DNA of 64,000 nucleotides, taken from Saprospiraceae bacterium (GTDB taxonomy: Bacteria > Bacteroidota > Bacteroidia > Chitinophagales > Saprospiraceae). Below are positions 54,429-62,800 of this stretch, in pieces. The notes under the pieces are model-generated. The model did no database searches. It worked only from the letters and a program-made list of their open reading frames with translations, and had not been told where the DNA came from. How positions within the stretch are numbered: the stretch's first letter is position 1; every line of letters begins with the position of its first letter. The translations under genes and the position numbers were made by a program. Location: contig JAHDGU010000005.1 in the NCBI GenBank assembly GCA_020627535.1, positions 175,117 to 239,116 on the forward strand, in the 5' to 3' direction.

Positions 54429-54775
54429 TCCTGAGATTTTTGCCTGAGGCCGACCTGGAGGAGCTGATGTACATCGAGACATTGACTGCAGAGATGGATG
54501 ATGAGGAACTGGAAAACTTCCTGATCCGTTACCGCAGTCGCCGTCGCAAACAGGAGATGGTCGTCATTCTCTGTGCTCTAGGCTTTGTGGGATTTTCTGG
54601 CTTGCATCGCATCTTCCTCAATCAGATCTTCATGGGTGTGATTTACTTCTTCACTGCAGGGTTCTGCTTCATCGGGACGATCGTGGATCTCATCAATCAT
54701 CGTCAGCTGATCCGTGAGTACAATCGCAGGGTGGCTATCGAGCTGCTGGATGATCACTACGAGTATTATTCCTAG
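54416..54775 (+). CDS. TM2-domain membrane protein
   Basis: 119 residues. A charged N-terminal helix (LEELMYIETLTAEMDDEELENFLIRYRSRRRKQ) precedes a TM2 domain: two membrane helices (MVVILCALGFVGFSGLHRIFLNQ and GVIYFFTAGFCFIGTIVDLI) linked by the conserved G-x-H-R/F-Y-L-x-x-x-x-x-G turn (HRIFLNQIFMG). DUF2752 and TM2 proteins are often encoded together in Bacteroidota. Role unknown. Confidence 0.86.
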   Translation: MDKLILRFLPEADLEELMYIETLTAEMDDEELENFLIRYRSRRRKQEMVVILCALGFVGFSGLHRIFLNQIFMGVIYFFTAGFCFIGTIVDLINHRQLIREYNRRVAIELLDDHYEYYS

Positions 54776-54819
54776 TTCCTAGTTTCTCCATGCCTGAAAT
54801 ACCTTGACCGTTCTCTACT

Positions 54820-54852
54820 CTGCTTGCTGAGCGCGTCCCACGCCAGCTTGAT
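54820..54852 (+). repeat. Solitary arm of the 131-bp hairpin unit
   Basis: GCTTGCTGAGCGCGTCCCACGCC followed by AGCTTG matches the right arm of the array at 50.8-51.2 kb with a few substitutions; its partner arm is absent. Confidence 0.6.
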
Positions 54853-54897
54853 GATTGCTGCGGTATTTGTGATCAAGTGAGAGCCTTGGCCTTGAGC

Positions 54898-54946
54898 AAA
54901 AATCGAAAATCAAAAATCGGAAATCAAAAATCGGAAATCAAAAATC
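54898..54946 (+). repeat. 14-bp tandem repeat upstream of the EamA gene
   Basis: Three and a half units of AAAAATCGGAAATC (first unit with one change). It is AT-rich, lies 24 bp before the start of the transporter gene and would read as RKSKIGNQKSEIKN if translated. It is the only simple tandem repeat seen. Confidence 0.85.
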
Positions 54947-54969
54947 TCAGAACCGTCGAGCTTTGCGGT

Positions 54970-55836
54970 ATGAAGCATGGCTCACTCAAGTATCTACTTT
55001 TCATCTTTCTATGCTTGACTTGGGGGAGCTCCTACATTCTGATCAAAAAAGCGCTCATAACTTTTGAGCCAGTGGAGCTTGCGGTCATTCGTATCGGTGT
55101 GGCCTCAGTTTGTCTACTGGCATTCTTGCCAGCAGCGATCAGGTCTATTCCGCGCAAGCTATGGCTGTACTTGATCTTTCCGGGTTGGATAGGAGCTGGA
55201 ATACCATCCTATCTTTTTGCGAAAGCAGAGACGCAGATCAGTAGCGCGATGACCGGTATCTTGGGATCTTTGACGCCATTGATGACTTTGTTGGTAGGCT
55301 TGGTATTTTTTGGTCAGCGCTTTCGCGCAAAAGAATTGATTGGGATTTGCCTAGGCTTGTTGGGGGCAGTCCTTATTATCACGGATGGTCGCTTGGCTAC
55401 GCTAGATTCTGATCTTGTGCCCTCGCTACTTGTGGTGGGAGGGGCAATTTGTTATGCATTTAGTACGAATGCCGTGCATCGCTGGCTGAAGGGTATCAAC
55501 ACCATACACATCAGTGCTATGGCTTTTGCTTTTATTCTGCCAGTCTGCCTTGTGTATATCTTGACACGGGATGTCGAACTGCTGGTTTCCAGGGCCCATT
55601 TTGGCGAAAGCCTGGGATATCTTGTAGTACTCAGTGTCTTTAGTACGGTGGTAGCCAGCATTGTTTACTTTCGACTTGTGCAGATTGCTGGACCAACCTT
55701 CTCGAGCCTGGTCAGCTACTTTATACCGATCATCGCGATTTTCTTTGGGCTCATGGACGGAGAGAGTCTCCACTGGATTGATGCTTTGGGAATGGGCTGC
55801 ATCTTTCTGGGCGTTTTCCTCGCTCGACTTTCTTGA
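54970..55836 (+). CDS. EamA/DMT-family transporter
   Basis: 288 residues from ATG 54970; earlier in-frame starts translate the 14-bp tandem repeat and are rejected. Ten hydrophobic segments form two EamA halves: the first includes LFIFLCLTWGSSYILIKKAL and ELAVIRIGVASVCLLAFLPA, the second GGAICYAFSTNAVHRWLKG and LVVLSVFSTVVASIVYFRLVQIAGPTFSSLVSYFIPIIAIFFG. Members export metabolites such as amino acids or nucleobases; the substrate is unknown. Three mini-hairpin motif copies lie in this one gene (55214-55227, 55317-55332, 55599-55612). Confidence 0.9.
   Translation: MKHGSLKYLLFIFLCLTWGSSYILIKKALITFEPVELAVIRIGVASVCLLAFLPAAIRSIPRKLWLYLIFPGWIGAGIPSYLFAKAETQISSAMTGILGSLTPLMTLLVGLVFFGQRFRAKELIGICLGLLGAVLIITDGRLATLDSDLVPSLLVVGGAICYAFSTNAVHRWLKGINTIHISAMAFAFILPVCLVYILTRDVELLVSRAHFGESLGYLVVLSVFSTVVASIVYFRLVQIAGPTFSSLVSYFIPIIAIFFGLMDGESLHWIDALGMGCIFLGVFLARLS
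55214..55612. repeat. Three mini-hairpin motif copies in 400 bp
   Basis: TTTTTGC-GAAA-GCA (55214), GCGC-TTTC-GCGC with AAAA (55317, minus orientation) and TTTTGGC-GAAA-GCC (55599). Three different stems (TGC/GCA, GCGC, GGC/GCC) and both orientations occur in a single gene and are read in different frames (FAKAE, RFRAK, FGES). Confidence 0.7.
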
Positions 55837-56051
55837 ATATTCTTGGTTTTTTAGGTTTCTGATGGGTCGGGTTTAGTAAAGCCCTGATTTTCACAGCCTT
55901 AGACCTAGATTGCGTATTAGACAATCAGGCTTAGCACGTGTTAATAGATTATAAATACTGTTAAAAATGATCAGTACAGAATAAAATACTGAAAAAGACA
56001 AATAAAAACATATATTCGTACTGCGGGTCTAACCAAAAAAAACACGCGTAT
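55837..56051. other. AT-rich intergenic region before DUF1800
   Basis: 215 bp without a gene. The last 120 bp are strongly AT-rich. TATATTCG near 56012 resembles the Bacteroidota -7 element (TAnnTTTG) about 30 bp before ATG 56052; it is a weak promoter candidate. Confidence 0.35.
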
Positions 56052-57713
56052 ATGGCTTCTTTGTCTCAAAAAACAGGGAATCTGGGTGAACGACTGGCGG
56101 CACATCTCCTACGACGGGGAAGCTACAAGGTGAACTACCAAAGGATTCAATCTTATGCCAGCATGTCTGCTCACGATGCAGTAGAAGATCTCTTCAACCC
56201 CAGAGATCTTCTTCATCCAGATGGTCCCATCAACTGGGTAAATGACGAACCTGTCTTTGATCCTACGGATATCAGAGGTGGTGCTTTCAATGAAGGCGAT
56301 CTTATCATACCTCTCGGTCAGATCAGAAATGCTCACATCAAATGGCGCATTTATGAATCCATGAATGACGAGTCAATTCGTTGGAAGATTACGCACATGC
56401 TCAGTGCCAACTTCGTAGTCTTCGAGAATCTCTTGCGCAATTACCCTTATTGGAGACTCTTGTACTATGCAGCATTTGATAGCTTGAAGTCCCTGGCTTA
56501 CAAGATCACATTGGACAATAATATGCTCTTGTATCTCAACAACCACCAGAATCTCAAGAACAGCCCCAACGAAAACTATGCAAGGGAGTTTCTTGAGCTG
56601 TTCACCATCATGAAAGGTGAAGTGATTGAGACGGGTAATTACACCAATTATACCGAGGCGGATATATCAGCAGCAGCTCGCGTACTGACAGGATTTAGGC
56701 AGCACAATGATGGCTACATCGACGAGGATACAGGCTTCATGCGAGGCTATGCACAGTTCAGCCAGCACGATGTGGGAGATAAACAGTTTTCTTCGGCTTT
56801 TGGAGATACTCTGATCTATGGTGCTGCAGACGCTGAGGATATGTATCGTGAGCTCCAAGACTTTGTGGATATGGTCTTTGATCAAGAAGAAACGGCCAAA
56901 GCATTTGTACGCAAAATGTACCGCTTCTTCGTCAGTGAGCGAAGCAGCCAAGAAATAGAAGATGATATCATCACGCCATTGGCAGCTGACCTGCTCGCCA
57001 ATGACTATGAGATTGTCCCAGTGCTCAAGAAACTTCTCAAGAGCGAGCATTTCTTTGACGAAGATGATAGTGATGCAACCAACGAGATCATTGGTGGCAA
57101 GATCAAGAGTCCTTATGAGCTATACTTCACCACTGCCATGGCATGTGAGCTAGATCCTCACTACAATGAAGACCTAGAGCTCCTCTACAAATCTTATGCT
57201 ACTGCCACGATCACTCAACATCTTGACGAAGCAGGTCTTGGGTCTCGAGGACCAGATAGTGTAGAAGGATTCCCTGGCAGAAATGATGCACCTGGCTACA
57301 GCAAGTATTGGTATACGCCAAACTTTCTGTATGTCAGATCTACCTATGGACTGAGCTTCAAGAGAGGGCGAGTTCGAAATACCAACACAGTATTTCCCTA
57401 CAAAGCAGACATGGTCGCTTGGGTAGAAAATAATGTAGACACGACCGGCGGCTCTGGCACTCCACTAGCACCAGAAGGTGCAGCAGATGGAAAACTCATC
57501 GTAGAGTCCATGCTCATGACCTTCTTACCTGAGATTCCCGTGGGGAGTAGATATGACTACTTTGAGAATCGACTATTTGGTGACCTGTCACCGATCAATT
57601 GGTACTTCTCCTGGCTAGAATATCTCAATACAGGAGATGACGCCAACATTCGCCCCAAAATCGAAGACCTATTTGACGCAATCACTTCTTCCTTGGAGTA
57701 CCAAACCTTTTAA
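56052..57713 (+). CDS. Divergent DUF1800 protein (copy 2)
   Basis: 553 residues. RLAAHLLRRGSYKVNYQRI and SPNENYAREFLELFTIMKGEVIETGNYTNYTEADISAAARVLTGF align with the first copy at 27.6-29.3 kb. The conserved FWHNHF motif is absent: the matching stretch reads ITHMLSANFVVFENLL. No signal peptide is visible. It starts the three-gene locus DUF1800-DUF1501-repeat protein, with 12 bp to the next gene. The altered motif suggests loss or change of the ancestral activity. Confidence 0.85.
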   Translation: MASLSQKTGNLGERLAAHLLRRGSYKVNYQRIQSYASMSAHDAVEDLFNPRDLLHPDGPINWVNDEPVFDPTDIRGGAFNEGDLIIPLGQIRNAHIKWRIYESMNDESIRWKITHMLSANFVVFENLLRNYPYWRLLYYAAFDSLKSLAYKITLDNNMLLYLNNHQNLKNSPNENYAREFLELFTIMKGEVIETGNYTNYTEADISAAARVLTGFRQHNDGYIDEDTGFMRGYAQFSQHDVGDKQFSSAFGDTLIYGAADAEDMYRELQDFVDMVFDQEETAKAFVRKMYRFFVSERSSQEIEDDIITPLAADLLANDYEIVPVLKKLLKSEHFFDEDDSDATNEIIGGKIKSPYELYFTTAMACELDPHYNEDLELLYKSYATATITQHLDEAGLGSRGPDSVEGFPGRNDAPGYSKYWYTPNFLYVRSTYGLSFKRGRVRNTNTVFPYKADMVAWVENNVDTTGGSGTPLAPEGAADGKLIVESMLMTFLPEIPVGSRYDYFENRLFGDLSPINWYFSWLEYLNTGDDANIRPKIEDLFDAITSSLEYQTF

Positions 57714-57725
57714 GCATCGAGCAGC

Positions 57726-59780
57726 ATGAAAAGAAGAAAGTTTATACAGTCTGGCCTCGCCGGTGTCATGGCACCAGTATTTTGCCAAGGTCTTGGTCTC
57801 AAAGTATTCAGTGCGAGTGCACTGCCAGTTTCGACCTGTGATTTTGATGATCGCATCTTGGTGATACTTTACAACTTCGGCGCCAACGATATTGTCAATA
57901 ACATGGTTCCGATCACACAATTTGGAACTTATATGGGGCACCGCCCCAATATTTATCTCCCTGAGAACAGCCTCATTACACTTGACGATACGCTCGGAGA
58001 TGATCAGCTTCTGGGTATGCATCCTAGCTTGAGTGACTTCAAAAATCACTTTTACGACAATGAGATGCTCGCAGTGATCCAGAGAGTGGGATACCCCACA
58101 CCCAATCGCTCTCACTTCTCATCAGAAGACATCATCTTCAAGGGAGCGCAAGGAAATGACAGCTTCAATGCCATCGAGGACGGTTGGCTTGGCAGATTCC
58201 TCAAGGACAAGTATCCCACCTATAAGGGCAGACCTTTTGGTGAGGAGCTCGATCCGCTGGGAATTATCTTAGGCTCGACGCCAAATACAGGTTTCCACAC
58301 TGTTGATGAACATCAGATGGAAATCAATCTTAGCGGGCAAGACCCTGCCGGATTCTACAGTATTATCTCAAGTCTCAGTGGCGAGCCCATCGATCAGATA
58401 CCGAATACGGAACAGGGCGAAATGCTCAACTACATGTCAATTGTAGAGAAAAGTACACAGGTTTATTCAGAGCGAATATCGTCTGTATTCAATTCTGGTG
58501 TCAACAACATCACCTATCCCGACAGCAGCCTAGGTGATCAGATGAAGACCATCGCCAAGCTCATATCTGGAGGTTCACGGACCAAGGTTTACATGGCGAG
58601 AAAAAGTGGTTGGGATACACATGTCAATCAGGTCAATGTGGGTGATACGGCTACAGGAAATCACGCCAATCTGCTAAAAGACGTCAACGACTCGCTCAAG
58701 GCATTTCAAGATGATCTCGCGGCTCAAGGCTTGTCTCACAAAGTGCTGACAGTAGTTTTCAGTGAGTTTACACGAAAGATCATCGAGAATGGTAGCTATG
58801 GCACTGACCATGGCACAGTCAGTAGCATGTACGTGATCGGCGATGCTGTCAAGCATGGCGTCTATGGTGACAATCTAGATCTTTCAGATATTGATGCGCA
58901 AGGAGCCGCCAATCCAGCCCAGTTGGCCAATGATTATCGGGGAGTTTGGAGTACTGTATTGCAAGATTGGCTTGGTGCGGATGACGGAGCACTGCTCAAT
59001 ACTTTCCCCCTAGCGGATAGCACGACTGTGCTCAACCGCTCAGAGTTGGAGTTCGTCTTGCCAGCAGACGCAGTAGATCCTGCATGCTATTTTGAGCCGA
59101 CGCCAGCGCTAGAGATGACCTTGGATATCACTGTATTCTTAGAGGGGTTCTTCAATCAGGCCACAGGTCTGATGACGACCAATCTCCGAGACAATGGTCT
59201 ACTACCCACAAGGCAACCATTTTCCGAATCAAGACTCGCATACTTCGGCACCGAGCAAGTGCCAAGTTTCGCTGAGGGGATTGTGGATTGGGTGCTTGTT
59301 GAGTTACAATCACCATCTGGTTTGCAGCTATCAAGAAAGGCAGCGCTACTGAGAGAAGATGGCAAGGTGCTCGAGCTAGATGGTGTGACGATGTATCAGG
59401 TATCTGATATCTATCCTGAGCCATTCAAAGTGGCGATTTATAGCATGACACATCTCGGAGTATTGACTTCTGCCGAGGTAGAGCCTGTCCAAAATGGCAC
59501 CTACGTCCTAGATCTCAGTCTATCCCAAGATGCAGTAGAAGGTGAGGCACAACTCAAAAATCTCGGATCTGTATACGCTCTCATTGGAGGAGATATGGAT
59601 CAGAATGGTGTCATCAATACATCTGATTACAACAAGTGGAAGCGCGGTACTCAGGCACTTGACTATCATCAAGTAGATCTCAATGCCAGCGGACTTCCAG
59701 ATATAGAAGACTATGAGATCTGGGAAGCCAACAGATCGACTTTCGGTAACCCAAAAATTCACAAAGCACTAGGGTCCTAA
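57726..59780 (+). CDS. Divergent DUF1501 protein with dockerin-like tail (copy 2)
   Basis: 684 residues. MKRRKFIQSGLAGVMAPVF is a Tat-like signal. The family hallmark GGNDGLN is changed to ILVILYNFGANDIVNNMVPI. SGWDTHVNQV and SEFTRKIIENGSYGTDHGTVSSMYVIGD are kept. Instead of a type IX sorting tail, the last 65 residues hold two calcium-loop repeats, GDMDQNGVINTSDYNKWKR and VDLNASGLPDIEDYEIWEAN, as in dockerin domains. A dockerin would anchor the protein to a cohesin-bearing partner. It is followed by the giant repeat protein gene after 22 bp. Confidence 0.85.
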   Translation: MKRRKFIQSGLAGVMAPVFCQGLGLKVFSASALPVSTCDFDDRILVILYNFGANDIVNNMVPITQFGTYMGHRPNIYLPENSLITLDDTLGDDQLLGMHPSLSDFKNHFYDNEMLAVIQRVGYPTPNRSHFSSEDIIFKGAQGNDSFNAIEDGWLGRFLKDKYPTYKGRPFGEELDPLGIILGSTPNTGFHTVDEHQMEINLSGQDPAGFYSIISSLSGEPIDQIPNTEQGEMLNYMSIVEKSTQVYSERISSVFNSGVNNITYPDSSLGDQMKTIAKLISGGSRTKVYMARKSGWDTHVNQVNVGDTATGNHANLLKDVNDSLKAFQDDLAAQGLSHKVLTVVFSEFTRKIIENGSYGTDHGTVSSMYVIGDAVKHGVYGDNLDLSDIDAQGAANPAQLANDYRGVWSTVLQDWLGADDGALLNTFPLADSTTVLNRSELEFVLPADAVDPACYFEPTPALEMTLDITVFLEGFFNQATGLMTTNLRDNGLLPTRQPFSESRLAYFGTEQVPSFAEGIVDWVLVELQSPSGLQLSRKAALLREDGKVLELDGVTMYQVSDIYPEPFKVAIYSMTHLGVLTSAEVEPVQNGTYVLDLSLSQDAVEGEAQLKNLGSVYALIGGDMDQNGVINTSDYNKWKRGTQALDYHQVDLNASGLPDIEDYEIWEANRSTFGNPKIHKALGS

Positions 59781-59802
59781 GGCTCAATAAATCGTAAGAC
59801 AT

Positions 59803-62800
59803 ATGAATCAGAGAAATGATCGCATCCATAGGATGCACTGGATGTTTATGGTCTTGTTTGTAGCAATCATGACTTCGGCTCAGGCGCAGATTGTCGAGGT
59901 TCAGCTCGATGGAGAAAATCTTTGCGATGGACGACTTCAAGTGGATATCTATCTCAAGGCATCCAACTTTTCGACCAGTAATTTTTCGCTCGCGAGTAGC
60001 TCGATTCTCTTGGACTACGACACCTCAGTGGTGCAATTTGATGAGTACATTCCAGTCAGTTTTGACAGTACTGCCGATGCTGTCGCTGCTGGTGCTTTGT
60101 GGATCGATCAGGCTGTAAGCTATGATGACCAGTGTGGGAAATTGCACATCGTAGCGCACAAAAATGACGGTGGTACTGCCAACTATGTCATTAATAAACA
60201 AGAAGCTGTGCTCATGGGTACTGCGATCTGGACTTTCAAAGATGAGGAGCTGGACCCAGAGATTTCTTTGCACGATGGACTCACACTATTCAATAATGCA
60301 TTGACAAATGATGGCACTGCTACTGTGACTATACTTGACTTTCCTAAGGTGCTAGATTACAGTTGTGTAGACCAGTGTGTCCTGGCACCTTCTGTCACCG
60401 AAATTATTTCTCATCCTGAGGAGTGCGGACTGAGTAGTGGTTCGCTGACCATGTTTTTTGATGACATTCCTGGGGAGACAGAACTAGAATTTAGCATTGA
60501 TGGTGGCGTCAATTTCTCGTATGCGGCTCTAGATAATGCTGACTCACTTGTGATAGAGAATCTTCCATCAGGATTCTACTCCTGCTGGGTAAGATGGGGT
60601 GATGATCGCTGCCCCAGCTTTGTAGAAGATATCGACATTGGTGTCATCGATGCGCCAGTAGCAGATGTCGCAGTGGTTAATAGCTGTGGTAGCCTAGACG
60701 ATGGTATCATCTCATTGCACCTAGGAGCCGATACCACCAGGGATACTGTGTTGATCAGCCTTGACGGAGGGATCAACTTCACGAATTATGGTCTCCAAGA
60801 TCAGGTGTGGATGAGTGATGGGCTTGCTCCAGGTAGCTATGATCTATGGATCAAATGGCAGGGGGAGCCTTGCCCGGTAGATCTTGGTTATGCTTCAGTT
60901 TTTGCTGATGATCTTCCATCTGCGACTTACGTCAAAATGAACCCATGTGACACCAACGATCTTGGCTCTCTAAGCATAGAATTGATGGAAGGTCTGGATC
61001 ATGATACCGCGGAAATCAGCTTAGATGGTGGTCTGACTTGGGCATATGAGCTTACTACCGAGTCATCTGTTATTGATGACATGGCGACGGGTAGCTACGA
61101 TCTTTGGCTCAGATGGTCTGATGACAGATGTCCGGTCTATCTGGCGACGGTGACGATAGAGCAAGAGGCGCCACCAGAGATCGATCTGGTGGCTGGTCAT
61201 ATTTGCAACTCTGAAGGTACCGCCGAGCTGGTAGTACAGATCACTGATGATCCCTTGAGAGATAGCGTGATCCTTGATTTTGAAACTGATCAGGTGATCG
61301 TGGCTGATGACATCGGAAGCTACACGATTCAGGATTTACCTGCTGGAGAGATTTCTGTGACCGCTACATGGTCTGATAGTGAGTGCTTGATGACACAGTC
61401 AGAGACGATCATCGACTACATTGTACCTGCAGTCACTGTCAATACACAAGCACCTACCTGCGAGCTTGACAATGGCAGCTTGGAGCTGTCAATAGCTACG
61501 AGCTCTGAGGATTCCGTCCTAGTCAGTATTGATGGTGGCTTGAACTTTGAGCTGGTGCCTACCGGTCAGAGTACGATCTACATGGACCTGGCAGCAGGGA
61601 ACTACGCCGTAGAGGCCAAGCTAAATCAAGCGATAGACTGTCCTGTAAGTATAGATGTATATGAGTTGATTCCAGAATCCGGATCACCCACCGTGTCGGT
61701 CGACTTATATGCGGCGGCGTGTGGAGAGGATGATGGCGTGATCAAGTTCTATTTTGACGACAGTCCAGATCAGACCGCTATTCAACTCAGTATCGATGGA
61801 GGCTCGAGCTATGTGCAAGTTGCTGATACCACTGGTGTGTATCAATTTTCTGATCTCGCAGCTGGTAGCTATATTCTTTCCACGAGATGGGCTGATTCGA
61901 GCTGTACGGTAGACCTGGGGAGCTATGATATTGATGCGTTGAGTGCGCCATCCGTGAGTTATCAGGCATTCAACTCTGAGTGCATCCTCAATGATATCAA
62001 CTCCATGGATCTGTCCAATGGCTACATCATATTAGCATTTGACGACAGTCCATTGCAGGACTACATAGAATTTAGCATTGACGGTGGGCTGAGCTTCCCT
62101 TACAGTACACTCAGCTTCCAAGAAACTTATACCATATCAGGTCTTACGCCCGGTGAGTACACTTTAGCTGCAAGATGGGGAGATGGTCTCTGTGAGCTCA
62201 GTCTGGGCTCGGCAGATATTGGTATAGATGGTGGTCCAGAGGTGACTTGGCAAGCTTATCCAGACTGCAGCAGTCAGGCCAATGGTATGATCAGTCTCCA
62301 GTTTGATGATGAGCCTATGAGATACGGATTGGAGTTTAGCCTAGACGGTGGAGTGACTTTCCCTTATGTCACCTCTGATGTCCCGATGGCTTATGTGATT
62401 GATTCTTTGGCGGCAGGTCTTTATGATCTGTGGGTCAGATATGATGATCAGAGTTGCCCTATGATGGTCTCATCTGTGGAGATTCTTGGAACATCTCAGC
62501 TCGATCTGAGCATCTCTGTATCTCCGAGCAATTGTGAGCTGGAAGATGGCTTGATACAATTGATGGTCACCGATGACCCAGAGAGAGATTCATTTCACCT
62601 CAGTCTGGATGGTGGTGTGACGTATCCGTTCATCTTTAGTGACTCCGATGCATTGGTCAGCATCACTGATCTACCCGCAGGTGAATATCATCTCAGCTCG
62701 ATGTGGCCTGGTGATGAGTGTATCCAAGACCATGGGCTGATTGTGATAGACAATATTGACGCACCGCAGGCGTCTGTAGAGCTATTCATGGAGATGTGCG

